NCBI RefSeq assembly: GCF_000003605.2
Contig: NW_003126388.1
Location: forward strand, 445,117 to 471,730
DNA length: 26,614 nucleotides
Direction: 5' to 3'
From: Saccoglossus kowalevskii
Taxonomy: Eukaryota; Hemichordata; Enteropneusta; Harrimaniidae
The translations under genes and the position numbers were made by a program. Below the pieces are notes generated by a model. It had not been told where the DNA came from. It made no database searches and saw nothing but the letters and a program-made list of their open reading frames with translations. This document shows positions 9,501 to 19,452 of the stretch, in pieces. Position 1 is the first letter of the stretch; every line of letters begins with the position of its first letter.

Positions 9501-10819
9501 AACAGTGACTTGGAGACCTAAGTATGCGCAGTTACTCTTAGACTAGCTGCATGTATTACAAAACAATGATAGAAAAAAAGTCCGAAATTGAACAAATATC
9601 ACAGACGAAGAAACAAAATTCACACACACATTTTCTAATATAAACGGCGATTTTGAAAGCATTTAATTTTTTAGTTAAATTTTTCGCTGTTTACTTTCAT
9701 AGATTTAGCCACAAATCCGGTAGTTTTGAAAATTTACAAAGGTTTCAATCCAATATCCCTATAATTCTCGGTAAGTAACTTCGCCACGCATGTTAATATA
9801 AATTTACGGACCGGTTAGTGTTTTTTTTATGCCCTTTGAATTCGGGGGGTTAAAAGGGCATGTATTTACGAACAATTTGATTATCTGCCCAATATAACTA
9901 TCAATGTACCGACAAATGTGCTCTTGACATTTTTATGGTTATTATACATGTACCTATCAATGAAGGTCATCTTCATATCATTAGAACACTCGAGTTTTAG
10001 CCACACATAAAGGGATGCACTGTGTTCAAATTTACAATCAATGTTGTTTACGACTACTGCGCAGACAGAAGTACTGTCTAGTTAGGCTTACCTTATTTCT
10101 TCTGAAGGTTCGCAGATTCATGCTTTCACCCGCTTGATATACTCGATTTTCGAATCAAATTCTTAGCCGAGTCTTCCCGGACCAATCAGAAAATGCTTGC
10201 TCTGAATTGGCGTGTTGAGATTGGGAGATACAATTTTGTGAATAAACACATGTGCGGTGCAGCCGATACAGGTATTGCCTTCGAACAGAGAAGAAACGTT
10301 CACAAAAAAGACATTTCACAAAAGAAGTGCACAAATGTGTAGAGAAGAATAAACCGAATACCGTTTTCCCTAGATGCAGAAAGACGCTACTGTTCCAAGT
10401 CATTAAACGTAACGGGAGGTCAGAGGTAAAACTGGCGGATGTATACAATAATGCTTCAAAACACGCTTGAGATGTACATTGGCTCTAAAATGTAGTTCCC
10501 GTTTCCTTGATTCAAAAACAACCGCCCTGGGAGTATTGAGCTAATTCACAAATCATATATATACAGGACCCTTAATATCGCATCTTGTGTGGAGTAAACA
10601 TGAATTTGACCTTTACATTGTATTTTGAAAATACAACCTAATGTGAAATTTTGTATATTGCAGGTAGTAAGAGAGTTAACAATGATGATAATATGAAATA
10701 AATACGTTTATAAACTATTGTGGCAAAATACTCCTGTGTTTGTAGTTTACACATTTCTATTTTGACCACGTGTTTTGGAAGCAACTAAACTGTTGTTTTA
10801 TATCAAAAAATTATGTTAG
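9501..10819. other. noncoding sequence upstream of the visible SLC17 exons
   Basis: No exon can be supported. A strong minus-strand splice donor (AATAAG/GTAAGC) follows a short ATG frame at 10121-10092, but its phase does not fit exon A. Small frames around 10155-10470 on both strands overlap each other and carry no domain. Confidence 0.4.
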
Positions 10820-11126
10820 TTAAAGCGCGGTGGTCGTCGCGCTGCGCATGTGCGACATTTGTGTTGATAAACATTGATTTTCCCACAATCCAAGGCGCTC
10901 TTCAAATGGAAATCACAAGTATGAGCTTTGCCCTGGGCGCGTCTTGCACTGAATACCGCTGGTGACTCCTGCGATACCTTTCAATCACCAAAAAATTACC
11001 CAATTAAAGCTTAAAAACGTCTCAGTTCGTACTCGTTGATCTGCGCAACAGTCAAAGTCCCCATCTTTGTTTATATGAGACCCATATATCTCGCGCATGC
11101 GTGGCGCGACGACTACCGCCCTTTAA
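10820..11126 (+). mobile_element. MITE family C copy 1 (307 bp, ends shared with family A)
   Basis: Bounded by TTAAAGCGCGGTGGTCGTCG and GCGACGACTACCGCCCTTTAA, with intact TTAA on both sides. The ends match family A but the interior is unrelated to it. It contains CCACAATCCAAGGCGCTC, TCCTGCGATACCTTTCAATC and CAACAGTCAAAGTCCCC. The same interior recurs at 21143-21582. No coding capacity. Confidence 0.75.
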
Positions 11127-11943
11127 CGAGCGAATTACGCTCACTGCAGCTTCCAGTCGTTGCTATGCAGTGATCGTTATGCGTATGTCCCGACCTATAG
11201 TTATTCGTGTGTTATCACTGTATTTACGGTTAGCTCTCGCACGGCACGTCTGAGATAATACTTCATAATGGTGATATGTCAACACATTTGTCCGGCTTTA
11301 CGGAAATTAATAATGACAAACGAACACGTTCCAACGTCAATGTGGATCACGAATAACAACGTCTAAATATATAGAGCAGCAGAGTGACGGTGTACGTAAA
11401 TTATAACAACTGCAAAGTTACAAGATGAACGAAAGTTTCAGACGCCATTTGCATCTGATGAGTATTTTTTTCATAGTTATTCTTGCTGCGAAAAAAAGTG
11501 GATATGAAATCAGTACTTGGAGTAGCACATCGTGCAAGGTTGCGTGGTAATGGTAGTCTCGGCAAGATGAACTATTATTTATTGGTTTACCACAAAAAAA
11601 AAATGCAAGATGGGAAAAGCTGGGACGGAAACATCGCACAACATAGCAAGAATCTTCTTTCGAAAGAGGTGACAAAACCGACAAGACTAGGTAGTGATGC
11701 CTAACTATACCCATACTGTTTTAGATGATTTGGAAGTCAAATACAGAACCGTACTTGATATGTACATGGAAGGTACTAACGTTAATACCTTCCATGATAT
11801 GTGCAATGACATTTTGAAAAAAGTGGAAATCATGAAAAGCTGGATTTGTAACGTTTATTGTTACAAGACTGTTTTATCCAGTGTGTTCTTCATAGCCTCA
11901 GACTCAGGTGCATAGGACGCACTCGTGTAGTGTATCTTCAATA
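11127..11943. other. intergenic sequence, no gene seen
   Basis: Contains only small frames (11418-11915) with no recognisable content. No tandem or inverted repeat stands out. Confidence 0.45.
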
Positions 11944-12092
11944 TTGAAGGGGTTATCGCTAGCGCGAGTATTGAGTTCCAAGCGACGATAACAAGTCAAC
12001 GCACGCTAAAAAACGCAAAGGCCCATGGGTAGATGCATGTTTGTAAACAGCGACACGCTATGGCCGTCTGTCGCGTGGACAGGTAGCGTTAA
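11944..12092 (-). mobile_element. MITE family B copy 2, reverse and degraded
   Basis: The interior ACGCTAAAAAACGCAAAGGC and CCAAGCGACGATAACAAGTC match the reverse complement of the 12218-12372 copy. The outer end near 11944 is degenerate (TTGA), and the inner end (GGACAGGTAGCG) has lost most of the AGCGGGGGAGTCG terminus. The final TTAA at 12089-12092 is also the left boundary of the next MITE. Confidence 0.65.
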
Positions 12093-12221
12093 AGTGCGAT
12101 GGTCGTCGCGCTGCGTCCTGTTCGATGTGGGACTCATAGCGACGTACACAGCGCGTGTAAAATACATTGTTTGCTTACAAGAAATTCGAACACGCTCTGC
12201 GCGACGACCAGCGCCCTTTAA
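12089..12221 (+). mobile_element. MITE family A copy
   Basis: 133 bases from TTAAAGTGCGATGGTCGTCG to GCGACGACCAGCGCCCTTTAA, same length and orientation as the copy at 26164-26296. It is flanked on both sides by family B copies, each sharing one TTAA with it. The long open frame crossing this region is a by-product of GC-rich MITE sequence. Confidence 0.8.
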
Positions 12222-12372
12222 AGCGGGGGAGTCGTCACCTGCGTATGCGTCAGATGGCTATAGCGTGTCATTGTTTACAAACAAGCGTTTACCCATGAGC
12301 CTTTGCGTTTTTAGCGTGTGTTGTTATCGTCGCTTGGGACGTGCGTGCGCAGGTGTCGACCCTCCCGATTTA
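12218..12372 (+). mobile_element. MITE family B copy 3, longest
   Basis: 155 bases from TTAAAGCGGGGGAGTCGTCA to GTCGACCCTCCCGATTTAA. It contains TTGTTTACAAACAAGCG and GTGTGTTGTTATCGTCGC. It has a 3' segment (GACGTGCGTGCGCAGGTG) absent from the 8079 copy. It starts at the TTAA that ends the preceding family A element. Confidence 0.78.
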
Positions 12373-12533
12373 AGGTTCGGAAAGACGGGATACAATCTAT
12401 ATATGGTCTTTCGTATAACAGTGTTTTTTACGGAAGCCAATTCGGTGTGGCTGGACTTAACCGTATGCAGCAACGTCCAAGACCGCACTAATCACGCTAT
12501 CATCAAACTACGAGTAACTCCGAATGTTAAAAT

Positions 12534-12619
12534 TTGAAGCGCGGTGGTCGTCGCGCAGCGCGTGTTCCAATTTCATGTAAATAAACAATGTATTTTACGG
12601 CGTTGTATACGTCGCTATA
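12534..12619 (-). mobile_element. MITE family A, left half of a copy split by a LINE
   Basis: Begins TTGAAGCGCGGTGGTCGTCG and continues through TTTCATGTAAATAAACAATG to GTCGCTATA at 12619, where the LINE tail starts. The rest of the element resumes at 16857. Orientation is the same as the 8859 copy. Confidence 0.8.
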
Positions 12620-12748
12620 ATAATAATAATAATGTTTATTTCCAAAGTACCATAGGCCGCCGGCCCTAAGTACACTAAGTACATTTCTAGTATATGCTGT
12701 CACAGGTTACACATGGTAAAGATTTTAAACAAAAATTAAATACAATAG

Positions 12749-15698
12749 TTAGATATCATTAAGAATTACTTCCTCTAACAACGTTTCTCTATTAAGAAAA
12801 GAATAAAATAAATATTTAGCACAATTTCTAACAGTTTGTGGATTTTTGTTGGTCATTAGGTTAATGAACTGGTGTTGTAGGCGGGGCTGCTTAGTGTATA
12901 TGTTTGGAATATAGCGCTGCCTCAGCTCGTCGTAGGCGGGACAGAGAAGTAAAAAATGAAACTCATCTTCAACCCCACTACGACAAACTGGACAGATCCT
13001 GTTGGTCTCGGTATGTTTAGGCGGCGTCCCTTTTCAATCATTAAACTATGTGATGATGTTCTGAATTTTAACATAGCAAGTCGAAAAACTGTTTTCATTT
13101 CAATTATAAGATACGATTCCAGTTCCAGGTTACGTTTTTATAGTTTATATGAAGTTAATCTTTCAAATAAGTCTACAACACCACACCATTTTTGGAGATC
13201 GATGTCAAAACACCGCTGACGAAACAAGCCAAGAAACGCATTTTCATCATGTACCACAAATCTCCAAATCCGTAACTAAATAGTATTTTTCTCGCTACCC
13301 CATTGCTTTATTGAAACAATTTTTGTAACAAATATTTTAAAACACAGAGAAATAGACACTGGTCCAATTTTACATATAATAACCATTAGTGCATGGAGCG
13401 CTTTTGTTGCCTGATCTGCTAGATGTTGTTGGCATAATGACCAAGAACCACGTAGTGAGAATTTTATACCCAAATAAACGTAATACGGCACTACTTCAAT
13501 TATTTTTCCATCGTATCGCCACTGCTCGTATCTTCGTAACGGTCCTCCATTTCTAAAAACTATTACATTGGTTTTGGTTAAATTAACTCTCAAATGATAA
13601 TTATCACAATATGATTTCAACTTATTGTAATCTTTGCAATCCAATTGCATTGTAAGACATCAAAACTAAATCATCCGCAAAAAGAAGATAAAATAACTTA
13701 ATTAAACCCACAGAACAACCAGAACTATCACGTAAAAGCTTGTCTTCTACGTGGAGGTCATTTATAAAAAAAAAAAAGAATTGTAAATACATAGAGCTAA
13801 GAATGGAATACATTTTACCTCTAATACCTGCTTTACCAAGTTTGAAAAATAAAGCTACCCGATTGACTCGGTCGAATGCTTTTTCGAAGTCAATAAAAGC
13901 ACAACAGAAACGTCCCCGTTTAGTTGCAAGATGTTTTTGTACCAATGTGTGAATAATAAATACGTTGTCTATGTGCTATAGCCTGCCCTGAAACCCGCTT
14001 GTTTTTCTCTAGTAAATTCAATAATTTCATCCCATTTATGTAGCCTATTGTATAAAATTCTATTGACAATTTTACTTAATATTGGTAGTAATGTGATACC
14101 CCGATAATTACAAGCCTTATTCCTAGAATCATTTTTATGTATCGGGAATACAATACCTTCACACCATTGCTTAGGGGAAATGGTTGTATCGAAAATACTG
14201 TTGAAGATGCCATGTAATAATTGAATTAATTGAGGAGAGCAAAATTTGTAAAATTCAGGCGGTATGCCATCGCTGCCTCGTGATTTACCAAATTTCAACT
14301 GTAATTTGGTTCTCGTGTGAGTAGTTAAAATTACCATCCTGGACAGCAGATTCAATACTGCTCCACAAATTGTCGTGCTCAGTGTTTTTTCCACATTAAT
14401 AACTGGATTAAATAAAGAATTGAAATAATTAAACCATTCAGTTGGCCTAATTGAGGGTGGTGTGGGCTCGTCTGCATTTCGGAAGAATCCCCAAAACTTT
14501 TTGCTATCACTGTCACGAGCGGCTTTTTCTAACTCGGGTATTTGATTATTTTGATAGACCTTTTTCTTTTTTATAAGCATATCGCTGTATTCTTTTTTGC
14601 TAGTACGAAATTGTCGTAGTTTTCTTTGTAAATCTAACTTAGCGTTATTGCATTCAGTATCAAACCACCTAGCACAGTGAATGCTTACACTCTTGTTATT
14701 CTGGCGCCTGCGTGGTCGAGTATTCATGAATAAATCTGATAGTTTAGAGAGCCCCATTTATATCACCAATATCAGTGTCCAACTGAATGGTTTGGATCAC
14801 ATGATCAAAGTCACCTTCTATCCATTTTGCTTGGAATATTTTACATGATTCCCGATTCACATAATATCTCCTAAATTGTGGCATGCTTTTATTATTAACA
14901 GCTACAGTTTGACGATTACCAATAAAATACCCATCTATGGTGCATTCAAATGGCATGTGGTCCGATTCAGTTCTACATCCAACATGCAAATCAGATATAG
15001 TGCTAAAAATAGTTTGTGATCATACTAGCCCCATTGTAAGTTATGCATGTAAAGTGCCCTATGGTGTCAGAGGGTCCACGTCCATTTATGTTCCTAAGAT
15101 CGGTCGGTGGTTTTGCATACACTCAATAACTTATCTCCATAATTATTGTTTTCTACATCACAGTTACTACGCACGCCAATATCAATATTAGCAATGTGTG
15201 TGTCACCAATAGGCATATGAGTAGAATTTTCATCTTCGATAAAGTCATTTAGTACCCCTGTCCGTGCATTAAAGTCTCATATTAATAACACATTTGCGCC
15301 ATAATAACGTCTGAATAGATTTACTATATCAGATTCAATTTCTGCAAAAATAGTGTCGTTAGCATAGTGAGACCCAACAGGTCGTATGTACACAGCACCA
15401 AGGAGGAGTACGTTTTTATTTGGCACTTCTAACTTTAGCCAAGAATAGAATTTTTTGAGCATCGCATTTTCTCAACAAATTGCGAGAAGATGGTAAAAAT
15501 ACCACCCGAGTGTCTCCCCTTATTACCGGATCGCTGTGCGTCAACATAATAAGTACAATAATTTTCTAAATTAAAGGTGCATGAATCTACAAAGGTTTCA
15601 GTTAGAGCAATAATATCAAATTGTTTTAAATATGCAATAAATTCTGTATCGTCCCATTTACCTTTCAAACCTCTAACGTTCCAAAAAAGTAATTTCAC
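12749..15698 (-). pseudogene. LINE ORF2: endonuclease-reverse transcriptase, multiply broken
   Basis: Starts MKLLFWNVRGLKGKWDD (endonuclease N-terminus), then LTETFVD, the AVYIRPVGS block and SDHMPFE (endonuclease histidine motif). The reverse transcriptase begins near SRGSDGIPPEFYKF and includes NYRGITLLPILSKI, QAGFRAGYST, FIDFEKAFDRV and FADDLVL (the catalytic aspartate pair). The C-terminus has FRTSSHSLMIEKGRRLNIPR and, in another frame, CPAYDELRQRYIPN, before a stop at 12749. The coding sequence is spread over at least seven frame segments. About 25 residues that normally lie between FDRV and FADD are missing at a 12-base A run (13766-13777, plus strand). Confidence 0.88.
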
Positions 15699-15954
15699 TG
15701 TAATGTTGTCAATTTCATGAGGGCGTTGACCAGACTGCTACTTTGGTTGGAATATGATCACTTTATGTTGAGCGTCGTCGTATTCGTACAGTGTTCGTTT
15801 TCCACTCTGTTTCTTCACGGGCAGTTTGTCGTAATTCACGTATGTTAAGCTCATCATTCTTCAACGCTTTTCTGAACTCGAACAATTTTTTCCTTTTAAA
15901 TCTGATGTCTTTTGAATAGTCCTCATCAATATACATATTTGATCCTTGTAGCCG

Positions 15955-16386
15955 CTACGCGTTTTTTACGATAATTTCTTTGTCCTTGTAGTTAGTACAC
16001 ATGGCGACGATAAGTTTTCCGCCATTGAAAAACGGGCCGTTGACAACACGATGCACTCTTTGAAATTCCACATTTGAAGTAATTCCTAATTTGTCGTTAA
16101 TTATGCTTTTTACGATGATTTCAGACTCTTCCCACGATTCCGAACTTTTCTCCTGGTGGACCCCTTTAAATACTAGGTTATTTCGGCGAGATCTGTTACT
16201 CATGTCGTCATATTTACTATGTAGTTCTTTTAACTCTGATTTTAGTTCACGAATCCCGTTCAATACATCTGAACTGTATGAAAAGGAATGGCCCTCTAAA
16301 TTGGTAGGATTTGATTTGCGTATTTCACTTTTGAAATCATTGATTTCTGTACGCATCTCGGCAACGTCATCTTCTAGATTATTCAT
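15955..16386 (-). CDS. LINE ORF1 second part: coiled coil and RNA-binding-like domain
   Basis: 143 codons. Residues 1-26 and about 40-66 are heptad-rich and acidic/basic (LKSELKELHSKYDDM). RSRRNNLVFKGV follows, a block common at the coiled-coil/RNA-recognition junction of LINE ORF1 proteins. GITSNVEFQRVHRV and KEIIVKNA fit the rest of that fold. The role by family analogy is binding the element's RNA. The frame is intact here but shifted relative to the first part. Confidence 0.7.
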   Translation of the reverse strand: MNNLEDDVAEMRTEINDFKSEIRKSNPTNLEGHSFSYSSDVLNGIRELKSELKELHSKYDDMSNRSRRNNLVFKGVHQEKSSESWEESEIIVKSIINDKLGITSNVEFQRVHRVVNGPFFNGGKLIVAMCTNYKDKEIIVKNA

Positions 16387-16732
16387 GCGTTGCCTGTGAT
16401 TCTGTCAGAATCGCTGCTAGTTGTCGAGACAAAGAATTATTCATCTCAGAGATGTCATTTTTTGTAGCATACGTATGTGTTATTTGATCTGCTGAACACT
16501 CTGTATCCACCCCATTACCTTTCTGGCCTGTATGAGGTCCTGGATTACGTTCAACGTTACCGATAATTAACTGCTTGAATAGACATATTTGTACAGCAAG
16601 TGTCACTTGTCCTGTTAAATATGCAAATGAGGTCGCTAAACATGCACATGTCCACTCATCTTCGTCACCCTGGCGATTTCGACAAGAAAAACTCCCGATT
16701 CTGGCTCTATAAACTTCTAAAGATACTCCCAT
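16379..16732 (-). CDS. LINE ORF1 first part, with 2A-like motif
   Basis: 117 codons from ATG at 16732. Residues 59-66 read NVERNPGP, matching the core of 2A ribosome-skipping peptides except that the leading aspartate is asparagine. A hydrophobic stretch (about residues 42-58, AVQICLFKQLIIG) precedes it, as in known 2A contexts. The C-terminal half begins a heptad-like region (NDISEMNNSLSRQLAAILTE) that continues in the next frame. The stop overlaps the next ATG in ATGAATAA, which probably reflects a frameshift in one ancestral ORF1. Confidence 0.72.
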   Translation of the reverse strand: MGVSLEVYRARIGSFSCRNRQGDEDEWTCACLATSFAYLTGQVTLAVQICLFKQLIIGNVERNPGPHTGQKGNGVDTECSADQITHTYATKNDISEMNNSLSRQLAAILTESQATHE

Positions 16733-16856
16733 TATTACTGAGATAGTGAGAAGTACAAACCTCGTTGGATAATTGCTATGGAAACTACTGTTGAGTGATA
16801 TACCGCTGAAAATACTTGTAATTCTCGGAGAGCGACTTCAGCAGGCTCCACTCTGT

Positions 16857-16910
16857 TCGCTATAAGTCCCATATCGAACAGGACGCGGCGCCACGAACAC
16901 CACCCTTTAA
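16857..16910 (-). mobile_element. MITE family A, right half of the split copy
   Basis: Begins with the duplicated TCGCTATA (16857-16864), continues AGTCCCATATCGAACAGG and ends CACCACCCTTTAA with an intact TTAA. Joining it to 12534-12619 through one copy of the 8-bp repeat restores the layout of the uninterrupted copies. Confidence 0.8.
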
Positions 16911-17431
16911 ATCATCAGACAATTTTACAGCTATCATACTTGTGATCATTTTACTTCAACTCACCCATATGTTATTCAGAATAATGTTTTACTGGCGAAG
17001 ACGCCAAAATGAAACGAGCTAAGAAAAAATAACACTGGTTCTTTACGGGTAGTGGTGTATACGTGACGTGATATGTAACATAAAGAACGTAAACTAACAT
17101 TGTTGAAATATATATCACCATGTACGGTCAAAAGTGATGAAGATCCGAATCCGTCTGAGTTCCATGCACGCGTGAAGCGAACCTATTTAGGTATTGATTG
17201 ATTGTGGAAATAGAAATGAGCAAGAAATTTGCAAATACGCAAAGAACTAGAAAAAATACCTGACTCACTCATTTGCATTGGTTAGCCTGGCAATTCTGTG
17301 ATCATCTCGCAATTAGCGCGACTTCACACCAATTTTATATTAGTATCTTACTGTTTCTTAGTCACATACCCATGGTAAAGAAAAATAGATAATTATTTAC
17401 GCGTAATAATCGTGTCATAGTGAGAGCACTA
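16911..17431. other. intergenic sequence, nothing recognised
   Basis: AT-rich DNA between the split MITE and a larger inverted-repeat element. I see no coding or repeat signal. Confidence 0.45.
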
Positions 17432-17832
17432 CGATAAAGACTTTCCGTTTTCGACATTGTAAAATTCTTTCGTTTTTTGGGAGAAAAAAGTCTGAAAAAA
17501 CGGATTTTGAAAAAATTCAGAAATTTATATTACAAATTATTTATAACGAAATGTATTCCCTATGCACCTGTAAATAATTTTCATAATTACTGATTACACA
17601 AGAATATTACAGAAAAAAGATAAATTGCCATATTTTCTATATTTTTGCCTTTTATTTGTCTTGAATTATGACTGAAAGGAGCTGGATGAAATTACAAACT
17701 AAGTAGTGTGTTCAACATCTCATGTATGAACAATAACTTTAATAAATAAGGTTTTATTTGGTAAAAATACTGTATTTTGCTGCATAAAAACGAAAAAAAA
17801 TTCACAATGTCAGAAACTGAAAGTCTTTATCG
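17432..17832. mobile_element. inverted-repeat element family D, full copy (401 bp)
   Basis: The ends are 29-bp inverted repeats with 3 mismatches: CGATAAAGACTTTCCGTTTT at 17432 and, reading inward from 17832, CGATAAAGACTTTCAGTTTC. Both continue to GACATTGT. The interior is very AT-rich without coding capacity. No clear target duplication is seen, and the ends are not TTAA, so this is a different family from A, B, C and E. A shorter relative lies at 19453-19664. Confidence 0.68.
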
Positions 17833-19025
17833 CAATGTTGGATTATGATTTATTATGAACTAGAAAAAAATATTTCGACCACACACCAAATAGTATTCGT
17901 TCAATGAAAAAAAATGTACCGTTGAAACGAGAATAATACATATACTTAGTATGTACAATACAATTCAATGCATATAAACACATTTTTCCACTCTGTCAAT
18001 GTTTTACATTACGTTCAGTATCTTGTTCGCGTCAACTTAGTTAAACGCCTATGTACCCATCCTGTGTAAGATTTATACAAAAAATCAAGGTTCCTTCAAG
18101 TTCATATCGAGTATTTTTTATCGGTTTTTATGTTGTACATATCCCAAGGTAAAACGACGTGACTAATAATATTACACCAGTGGTGGTATGCGAATATAAA
18201 TTATTTGTGTGTGGAGATTCCAACCACAACTCAAACTGGAAATACACTTGCGCCACCAACACACTAAGATTAAGCATACTGACCAGAGCCTTTAACAGAA
18301 AGTAGTTTTCACATACAATGATACAACTCGTGCGATACGAGCTAGGTGCTAGGTGTTTATTATGTTGTGCGTTAACAAACTCCCTGGAGCTGAAATACTA
18401 TATGCAATACTCAGGTTGCTCATTTCACGTGGACATGGTCCCATTGTGGTGTTTAGTTAATCACCATGCCACTTCCCCGGTGACCCCAACATCTGTGCGA
18501 GCACTACGTCAATACTTGACAATTGTCTTTCAAGTCCGACGACAAATGTCTGAATAAATACACCTGTGTATAGCGTCAAAACAGTATGAAATCTCGAAAC
18601 ACGGGGACTGTGTGACCTCCAATACACCCAGTATGTAGGTGACGGGCCAAGTCTTTGTTATTTAACAGAACGAGTAGCTATTATTGTACGACTCGATTGT
18701 TATTTAAAACATTACTGTCTCTTACTTGGTTGGCGTGGTAACATGTCACAACTTTTTACTTGGGCGGCTGAACCACTCGGTGGGCGTGCTCAACGATCCA
18801 CCATGTTGATTGAAAACGTCACCAGAGTCGCGCAGATTTAATTCAAGACCAGACGCAATCAACACCCAGACGTTTATCGATAGCGAGGGAAACCAATGGA
18901 CGCGTATGTATGTTTTATTTTACAAATCTCGACGATCTATCGACAATAGGACACGATTAGCTATTATTTCTGTCTCGTGCGCGGTCCGTACCCTGAAATG
19001 GTTTGTAGTTCTGATTTTAGGTAAG
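17833..19025. other. intergenic sequence, no gene supported
   Basis: Open frames at 18318-18557 and 18810-19058 have no recognisable domain and no splice context. No repeat was seen before the tandem array at 19026. Confidence 0.4.
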
Positions 19026-19255
19026 GGTTGGTTATGGACGAGCGGTAAACTGTCTTAGTGCAAAGGGGTAGTCACGGACGGCGATACACCACCGTAGAGC
19101 CAGGGGGTGAATCACGGACGGGCGACACACCATCGTGGTGACATAGGTATTCATGTACGAGCGATTAACCTCCGTAGAGCCAGGAAGTAGCCTCAAACGG
19201 AAGATTGGTTTCAAGGGGTAGTCATTTACAGAGCGATACATGACCGTAGTGCCAA
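19026..19255. repeat. degenerate tandem repeat, about 40-bp unit, roughly six copies
   Basis: Units such as GGGGTAGTCACGGACGGCGA then TACACCACCGTAGAGCCAG recur as GGGGTGAATCACGGACGGGC, GGTATTCATGTACGAGCGAT and GGGGTAGTCATTTACAGAGC. Each unit combines a GGxxxTCAyGkACGxGCGA part and a CCGTAGWGCCA part. One unit is shortened. The array creates a small minus-strand open frame that is not a gene. Confidence 0.6.
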
Positions 19256-19452
19256 GTGTTGTGGTAATAACTTACGTCCCATTACTTGCAGTGAATGCTC
19301 AATTTGAACTGGTTAGCAATGCACATCATGCAAAATGTTTGCTTTAACGGTCACTGCATTTTCTGTTACGCCGAAAAGTATATAGCGTTCTATATTCCTC
19401 GTGCAAGGAAAACTTGTATGTAAGAACATAGACATATGTCATAACGACGTAT

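Larger units (their letters stand above)
12620..16856 (-). mobile_element. APE-type non-LTR retrotransposon (LINE), near full length but inactive
   Basis: A 4.24-kb element read right to left: 5' leader 16856-16733, ORF1 in two frames (16732-15955), a spacer, then ORF2 with apurinic-type endonuclease, reverse transcriptase and a C-terminal zinc-like motif (15698-12749). After a short 3' UTR it ends in GGAAATAAAC and (ATT)n at 12620-12636. An 8-bp direct repeat TCGCTATA flanks it (12612-12619 and 16857-16864). ORF2 has many frameshifts and stops, so this copy cannot move itself. ORF1 with a coiled coil and an RSRRNNLVF block, plus an N-terminal 2A-like motif, recalls CR1/L2-type elements of marine invertebrates. 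The exact clade is not resolved here. Confidence 0.9.

Noticed and set aside
10092-10121. Candidate first coding exon of the SLC17 gene (short ATG frame with a strong donor)
   Set aside because: It ends in phase 0, but exon A needs phase 1, and the join produces a stop at once. It could only be a noncoding exon.
12025-12537. 170-codon plus-strand open frame, one of the longest in the window
   Set aside because: It runs across three adjacent MITEs and their flank. Its coding appearance comes from GC-rich inverted-repeat sequence that also gives an open frame in the MITE at 26164.
18318-18557. Plus-strand 79-codon ATG frame with several cysteines
   Set aside because: No recognisable domain, no neighbouring exons and no repeat relation; consistent with chance.
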